Of a stretch of 9,345 bases of DNA, positions 5,748 through 9,345 are shown piece after piece. The stretch comes from Campylobacterales bacterium (GTDB lineage: Bacteria; Campylobacterota; Campylobacteria; Campylobacterales; Arcobacteraceae): the NCBI GenBank assembly GCA_016784825.1, contig JADHTT010000017.1:1-9345 (forward strand), in the 5' to 3' direction. The notes under the pieces are model-generated. The model was not told the DNA's origin. It ran no database searches and saw only the letters and a list, made by a program, of their open reading frames with translations. Made by a program: the position numbers and the translations under genes. Numbering within the stretch: position 1 is the stretch's first letter; every line of letters begins with the position of its first letter.

Positions 5748-7588
5748 TAGTCTCTTCTTCTACCTCGACCACCATCACGACCTCGACCACCACCATCACG
5801 GCTTCTACCTCGACCTCCGCCGTCTCTATCTCTTCCTCGGCCACCATCACGACCTCGACCACCACCATCACGGCTTCTACCTCGACCTCCGCCGTCTCTA
5901 TCTCTTCCTCGGCCACCATCACGACCTCGACCACCTCGACCTCTTGATTGTCCAGCAGCTTCACCAGGAATAGCATCTTTTATATCTAACGGTCTTCCTG
6001 ATACTTGTACAGATTTTAAGATATTTAATTTTTCATCTGAAATATCTTCAGGTAAATCTACTGTTGAGAATGTATTATAAATAGCAATTTTTGCAATATC
6101 ATTTGCATCAATTTTAGCTTCATTAGCAATAGCACCTACAATATTACCTGGCTTAATTCTATCTTTTTCACCAACTGATACTCTAAATCTTTTGAAACCA
6201 TCTCTAATTGCTGGCTCTGAAAATTCTGAATCTCTATTGCTGCCATTATTATCATAATCAATTTTTTGTTCTTTAAAATCTTTTAATCTTAATGGATCAC
6301 CTTTTCTAGCAATTCTTACAAGTGCAGCAGCAATCTCTTCTGCTGGTATATTATGCTCTTGCTGGTATGATTCAACAATTGCAGTGTAATACTCTAGACC
6401 TTCTTTTGCAAGTTCATCAGTAATTTGTTGTTTAAACTTTGCTACTCTTGTATCATTAACATCTTCAGTTGAAGGCATTTCCATTCTCTCAATTGGTTTT
6501 TTAGTAGCTCTTTCAATCATTCTTAAAAGATTTCGCTCACGTGGTGCTACAAATAAAATTGCTTCACCACTTTTACCAGCTCTACCTGTTCGTCCAATTC
6601 TATGTACATAAGATTCTGCATCATAAGGGATATCATAATTGATTACATGTGAAATTCTATTGATATCAAGTCCACGCGCTACAATATCTGTACCAATTAA
6701 AATATCAAGTTTACCTTGTTTAAGTTGATTTACTGTCTTCTCTCTTTGTGCTTGATTCATATCACCATTAAGTCCAGCTGCAGCATAACCTCTAGCATTT
6801 AATTTGTCAGCAAGCTCTAAAGTCATAGACTTTGTTCTTGTAAAGATAATAATTCCATCGTAGTCTTCAACTTCTAAAATTCTTGTAAGAGCATCTACTT
6901 TATGTAAACCACTTACCATCCAGAATCTTTGTCTAATAGTACTAGCTGTTGTAGCTTTTGATTTAATCACTACTTCTGCAGGATCATTTAAATATCTCTG
7001 TGTGATTTTTTTAATAGCTGTAGGCATTGTTGCACTAAAAAGTGCAATTTGTCTATCTTCTGGAGTATGTTTAAGTACCCATTCAACATCATCTAAGAAT
7101 CCCATATTAAGCATCTCATCTGCTTCATCTAGTACCATAGTTTGAAGTTCATCAATAACTAATGTACCTTTTTTAATATGATCCATAACTCTACCAGGTG
7201 TTCCTACGATAACTTGAGGATTTCTTTTAAGTCCTCTTAATTGAATACCATAATCTTGACCACCATATATTGGTAATACATGGAAACCTTTCATATATTT
7301 TGAGTACCCTTGGAATGACTCTGCTACTTGAATAGCAAGCTCTCTTGTAGGTGCAAGTACTAGTACTTGTGGTTTTTTAACATTTAAATCAATTCTTGAA
7401 AGTACAGGCAATGCAAATGCTGCTGTTTTACCAGTTCCTGTTTGTGCTTGTCCTAATACATCTCTACCATCAAGTACGTATGGAATCATACCTTCTTGAA
7501 TTGGTGATGGAGAATCATATCCTACTTCTTCGATTGCTTTTAATACGTCAGGAGCTAATCCTAAGTCGCTAAATTTTGTATCTGTCAA
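5747..7588 (-). CDS. deaD: DEAD-box ATP-dependent RNA helicase, CsdA/DeaD-like, with RGG-type tail
   Basis: Seen (numbering from the TTG at 7588, 613 residues): Q motif SPSPIQ, motif I AQTGTGKT (48-55), Ia PTREL (80-84), TPGR (130-133), DEAD (154-157), SAT (185-187), TDIVARGLD and HRIGRTGR (329-336). A DbpA/CsdA-type RNA-binding domain follows at about 463-536, then an Arg/Gly/Asp-rich tail (545-613). Known: such helicases unwind RNA during ribosome assembly, RNA decay and cold adaptation. Start choice: an upstream in-frame ATG at 7618 exists, but AAAAGGT (7601-7595) sits 7 nt before the TTG, and the 10 extra residues (MPIYIIKGNK) do not look like family sequence. The tail is encoded by a 72-bp tandem duplication. 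The stop overlaps the regulator ATG (TAATG). The symbol deaD (csdA) is by family resemblance; orthology to the E. coli gene is not proven. Confidence 0.92.
   Translation of the reverse strand: MTDTKFSDLGLAPDVLKAIEEVGYDSPSPIQEGMIPYVLDGRDVLGQAQTGTGKTAAFALPVLSRIDLNVKKPQVLVLAPTRELAIQVAESFQGYSKYMKGFHVLPIYGGQDYGIQLRGLKRNPQVIVGTPGRVMDHIKKGTLVIDELQTMVLDEADEMLNMGFLDDVEWVLKHTPEDRQIALFSATMPTAIKKITQRYLNDPAEVVIKSKATTASTIRQRFWMVSGLHKVDALTRILEVEDYDGIIIFTRTKSMTLELADKLNARGYAAAGLNGDMNQAQREKTVNQLKQGKLDILIGTDIVARGLDINRISHVINYDIPYDAESYVHRIGRTGRAGKSGEAILFVAPRERNLLRMIERATKKPIERMEMPSTEDVNDTRVAKFKQQITDELAKEGLEYYTAIVESYQQEHNIPAEEIAAALVRIARKGDPLRLKDFKEQKIDYDNNGSNRDSEFSEPAIRDGFKRFRVSVGEKDRIKPGNIVGAIANEAKIDANDIAKIAIYNTFSTVDLPEDISDEKLNILKSVQVSGRPLDIKDAIPGEAAGQSRGRGGRGRDGGRGRDRDGGGRGRSRDGGGRGRDGGRGRDRDGGGRGRSRDGGGRGRDGGRGRRRD
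5769..5935. repeat. 72-bp tandem repeat, 2.3 copies, in the helicase tail
   Basis: Positions 5769-5840 and 5841-5912 are identical 72-bp units, followed by 23 matching bases (5913-5935). Each unit encodes 24 residues of the RGG-like tail built from DGGRGR, DRDGGGRGR and SRDGGGRGR blocks, so copy-number change keeps the frame. The unit is far richer in G+C than the surrounding DNA because of Gly, Arg and Asp codons. Perfect identity points to recent duplication or ongoing homogenisation. Confidence 0.95.
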
Positions 7589-7601
7589 TTTGTTACCTTT
7601 T
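7589..7601 (-). promoter_or_regulatory. Ribosome binding site deciding the helicase TTG start
   Basis: AAAAGGT (7601-7595) lies 7 nt upstream of TTG (7588-7586) on the minus strand, ideal spacing, whereas the alternative ATG at 7618 has no purine-rich site at a proper distance. A TATAAT sequence (7607-7602) directly upstream lies inside the alternative N-terminus, further favouring the TTG. If that TATAAT were the main -10, however, the transcript would begin near 7595 and lose most of the ribosome binding site, so another promoter further upstream may be used. Confidence 0.6.
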
Positions 7602-7648
7602 ATTATATAAATAGGCACGCTAAATTGAGATGCACACCTAAGATTTTT

Positions 7649-7667
7649 GGGAAGATAAGAACTTCCC
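7649..7667. repeat. Inverted repeat in helicase leader (GGGAAG/CTTCCC)
   Basis: GGGAAG (7649-7654) and CTTCCC (7662-7667) are perfect 6-bp arms with a 7-nt spacer, about 60-80 bp upstream of the helicase start. There is no T-run on either side, so it is not an intrinsic terminator. It may be a leader hairpin or an operator. Structured leaders are known for cold-shock RNA helicases elsewhere, but nothing here proves that role. Confidence 0.4.
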
Positions 7668-7692
7668 TACACGGAAATATTGTTGTTTAATT

Positions 7693-7710
7693 ATGTGAAA
7701 CTATTCACAT
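7693..7710. promoter_or_regulatory. CRP-like palindrome TGTGA-N6-TCACA
   Basis: The perfect palindromic arms ATGTGAA (7693-7699) and TTCACAT (7704-7710) contain TGTGA-AACTAT-TCACA (7694-7709), exactly the arrangement of the E. coli CRP consensus. It lies between ychF and the helicase operon, about 106-120 bp upstream of the helicase start codon. The same hairpin followed by six Ts (7711-7716) also looks like a plus-strand terminator, but no plus-strand gene precedes it. Whether a CRP/FNR-family protein with this specificity exists in the host is unknown. Confidence 0.4.
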
Positions 7711-7720
7711 TTTTTTAACG

Positions 7721-8824
7721 TTAGCTCACATTAAATTTGAAGTTCATAAGATCACCATCTTGTACGATGTACTCTTTACCTTCAAGTCTTAGCTTTCCAG
7801 CCTCTTTTGCTTTTAATTCACCGCCACATGTTACAAAATCTTCATATGCAATAACTTCTGCTTTGATAAATCCTCTTTCAAAGTCGTTGTGTATTACACC
7901 GGCAGCTTGTGGAGCTTTACATCCTTTTGGAATTGTCCAAGCTCTCACTTCCATCACACCAGCTGTAAAATAAGATTGTAATCCTAATTTATCAAATGCT
8001 GTATGGATAATTTTTTCAAGTCCTGATTCAGTCACACCAAAGTCCGTCAAAAACTCTTTTGCTTCATCTTCATCAAGACCAACTAATTCCTCTTCTACTT
8101 TTGCACAAAGCATAACTACATCATTCCCTTTAGAAGATGCATACTCTTTAACTTTTTTAACATAGTCATTTTCTTCCATTAAAGAATCTTCATCTACATT
8201 TGCACCATAGATAATCTCTTTATTTGATAAGAATCTAAGCTCTTTATCTAAGTCAATAAAGTTTTCATCATCATTTTGATCAAAAGTACATACAGGGTTT
8301 AATTCTTCAAGATGAGACATAAGTGCATTTGCTATATCTAGTCTAGCAGCAGCAGTTTTATCAAATTTTGCTTCTTTTTTAAGCTTTACTATTTTCTTTT
8401 CAAGCTGTGCTAAATCTGCATAGATAAGCTCTGTCTCTATAATCTCAATATCTCTAATTGGATCTACAGAACCTTCAACATGTACTACATTACCATCTTC
8501 AAAACATCTTACCATATGTAAAATAACTTCAACTTCTCTAATATTAGATAAAAATTGATTTCCTAAACCTTCACCTTTAGATGCACCCTTTACAAGTCCA
8601 GCAATATCTACAAAATCAATTGTAGAGTGCTGAATCTTTTCTGGACTAACAATTTTGGCTAATTCATCTAGTCTTTTGTCTGGTACTGGTACAATTGCTT
8701 TATTTGGTTCAATTGTACAAAAAGGATAATTTTGTGCTTCTGCATTTTGTGCTTTTGTTAAAGCATTAAAAGTTGTTGATTTCCCAATATTTGGTAAACC
8801 TACTATTCCAACTCCTAGACCCAT
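7721..8824 (-). CDS. ychF: Ribosome-binding ATPase YchF (Obg/TRAFAC GTPase family)
   Basis: Seen: 367 residues, close to the usual 363. The G domain has P-loop GLPNIGKS (9-16), G3 DIAGLVKGAS (73-82), and in place of the GTPase motif NKxD the sequence NVDE (209-212), the NxxE variant typical of YchF that switches preference to ATP. A coiled-coil insertion follows the first part (about 130-175), and a C-terminal TGS domain (about 280-367) contains the conserved RAWTIPKG and HNDFERGFIKAEV. Known: YchF binds ribosomes and is linked to translation fidelity and oxidative-stress responses; Cys36 in YPFCTIEPN matches the redox-sensitive cysteine described in E. coli. Its ATG overlaps the argS stop (TAATG), and AAGGAG stands 8 nt upstream within argS, so coupled expression with argS is expected. 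Confidence 0.97.
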   Translation of the reverse strand: MGLGVGIVGLPNIGKSTTFNALTKAQNAEAQNYPFCTIEPNKAIVPVPDKRLDELAKIVSPEKIQHSTIDFVDIAGLVKGASKGEGLGNQFLSNIREVEVILHMVRCFEDGNVVHVEGSVDPIRDIEIIETELIYADLAQLEKKIVKLKKEAKFDKTAAARLDIANALMSHLEELNPVCTFDQNDDENFIDLDKELRFLSNKEIIYGANVDEDSLMEENDYVKKVKEYASSKGNDVVMLCAKVEEELVGLDEDEAKEFLTDFGVTESGLEKIIHTAFDKLGLQSYFTAGVMEVRAWTIPKGCKAPQAAGVIHNDFERGFIKAEVIAYEDFVTCGGELKAKEAGKLRLEGKEYIVQDGDLMNFKFNVS

Positions 8825-9345
8825 TACATTGTCTCCTTGGCATCTATGCCTAATAATTTTAATCCAGTTTTAATAGATAGAGCTACCATAGATAGAACTT
8901 TTAAATAGCTATCTTGATTATCAGAGCCTACAATCTTATTTTCATTATAAAATTTATGTAGTAGTGCAGCAAGTGAATGTAAATATTCAGTCACTTTATG
9001 TACTTCTCTTTTATCAAATGCTTCATTTAATACTTTTGGTAAAAGTAGTGCTTCAAATAATAAAGATGTAGCATCTTCATCTAAATCTTTTAGTTTTAAA
9101 TCTTTTGCGTCTTCTATACAAAGTTGCGCTTTTTTAAATATTTGATTTATTCTTGCATGTGCATAATTGATATAAAAAACAGGATTTGATGAATCTTTAT
9201 TTTTTAATGTATCAATATCAAACTCTAAATGTGTATCACTTTTTTTAGTTAAGAAAATAAATCTTAGTGCATCAGAACCAATCTCAGATGTAATGTCACT
9301 CATTAAAATTACATTACCAGCTCTTTTACTCATCTTGTATGGTTG
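8824..9345 (-). CDS. argS: Arginyl-tRNA synthetase, C-terminal part (5' end outside window)
   Basis: Seen: an open frame from the right edge gives 173 residues beginning QPYKMSKRAGN. KMSKR is the class I aminoacyl-tRNA synthetase catalytic loop, followed by GSDALRFIFL and the helical DALR-type anticodon-binding domain (from about NPVFYINYAHARI onward) that ends the protein. Known: the enzyme charges tRNA-Arg with arginine using ATP in the cytoplasm. The ATG at 9333 is the Met of KMSKR, not the gene start; roughly 350 N-terminal residues with the HIGH motif lie beyond the window. The DALR domain and KMSKRAGN context match ArgRS rather than CysRS. The TAA stop overlaps the ychF ATG by one base. 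Confidence 0.94.
   Translation of the reverse strand, partial: QPYKMSKRAGNVILMSDITSEIGSDALRFIFLTKKSDTHLEFDIDTLKNKDSSNPVFYINYAHARINQIFKKAQLCIEDAKDLKLKDLDEDATSLLFEALLLPKVLNEAFDKREVHKVTEYLHSLAALLHKFYNENKIVGSDNQDSYLKVLSMVALSIKTGLKLLGIDAKETM

Noticed and set aside
5769..5935. 72-bp repeats as a CRISPR-like array
   Set aside because: Direct contiguous units with no variable spacers, fully in frame within a helicase coding sequence.
5536..5973. Plus-strand ORF with His-rich repeats (HHHDLDHHHHGFYLDL)
   Set aside because: Antisense shadow of the helicase RGG repeat and the regulator start; the His/Leu/Asp pattern follows from Gly/Arg codons read on the other strand.
5722..5976. Minus-strand 84-residue ORF rich in Val and Glu
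   Set aside because: Out-of-frame reading of the same 72-bp repeat inside the helicase gene; no independent start signals.
7693..7716. Hairpin plus six Ts as an intrinsic terminator
   Set aside because: The T-run is on the plus strand, but the flanking genes are transcribed from the minus strand; only a 7-bp, AT-rich stem. Kept instead as a palindrome/CRP-like site.
7737..7973. Plus-strand 78-residue ORF
   Set aside because: Antisense to the conserved TGS-domain region of ychF.
9331..9333. ATG at 9333 as the start of a 169-residue protein
   Set aside because: This Met is part of the KMSKR motif of ArgRS and the frame stays open to the window edge, so the gene is simply cut by the window.

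Overview
The window looks like a piece of the main chromosome of a Campylobacterota (epsilonproteobacterial) bacterium, most likely Arcobacteraceae-like. The base composition is strongly AT-rich, RF2 begins [10 protein letters not shown] and RecO begins MQGYI as I recall for Campylobacter homologues, and RecO has the short form of about 205 residues. The genus is an inference, because no rRNA or other decisive marker is present. I see no insertion sequence, phage gene, tRNA, rRNA or CRISPR array.

Layout. (1) 1-471, minus strand: the first 157 residues of an HhH-GPD DNA glycosylase of the endonuclease III / MagIII type, running off the left edge. A 56-bp divergent promoter gap separates it from (2) 528-2254, plus strand: prfB (RF2) followed 14 nt later by recO with a TTG start. 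(3) 2258-3592, minus strand: a DASS/SLC13-type anion transporter, converging on recO with 3 nt between the stop codons. (4) 3593-3760: a dense 168-bp non-coding block. It holds the transporter promoter with an inverted repeat, a strong 18-bp terminator hairpin, and upstream of that a TATAAT box with an 11-bp tandem repeat that may drive a tiny RNA or 10-codon ORF. (5) 3761-7588, minus strand: a tightly packed operon of DEAD-box RNA helicase, OmpR-family response regulator and sensor histidine kinase, with overlapping stop/start codons. (6) 7589-7720: the helicase leader, containing two inverted repeats, one of them a perfect TGTGA-N6-TCACA palindrome. (7) 7721-9345, minus strand: argS (3' part only) overlapping ychF through TAATG.

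How the genes fit together. Most are housekeeping genes of translation and genome maintenance: RF2, ArgRS, the ribosome-associated ATPase YchF, a CsdA/DeaD-like helicase, RecO and a base-excision glycosylase. The less ordinary part is the coupling of an RNA helicase to a two-component system. Next to the kinase gene lies a compact promoter-terminator cassette whose tandem repeat has the one-helical-turn spacing typical of OmpR/PhoB-family operators. The helicase carries an RGG-like tail encoded by a perfect 72-bp tandem duplication that is much richer in G+C than its surroundings.
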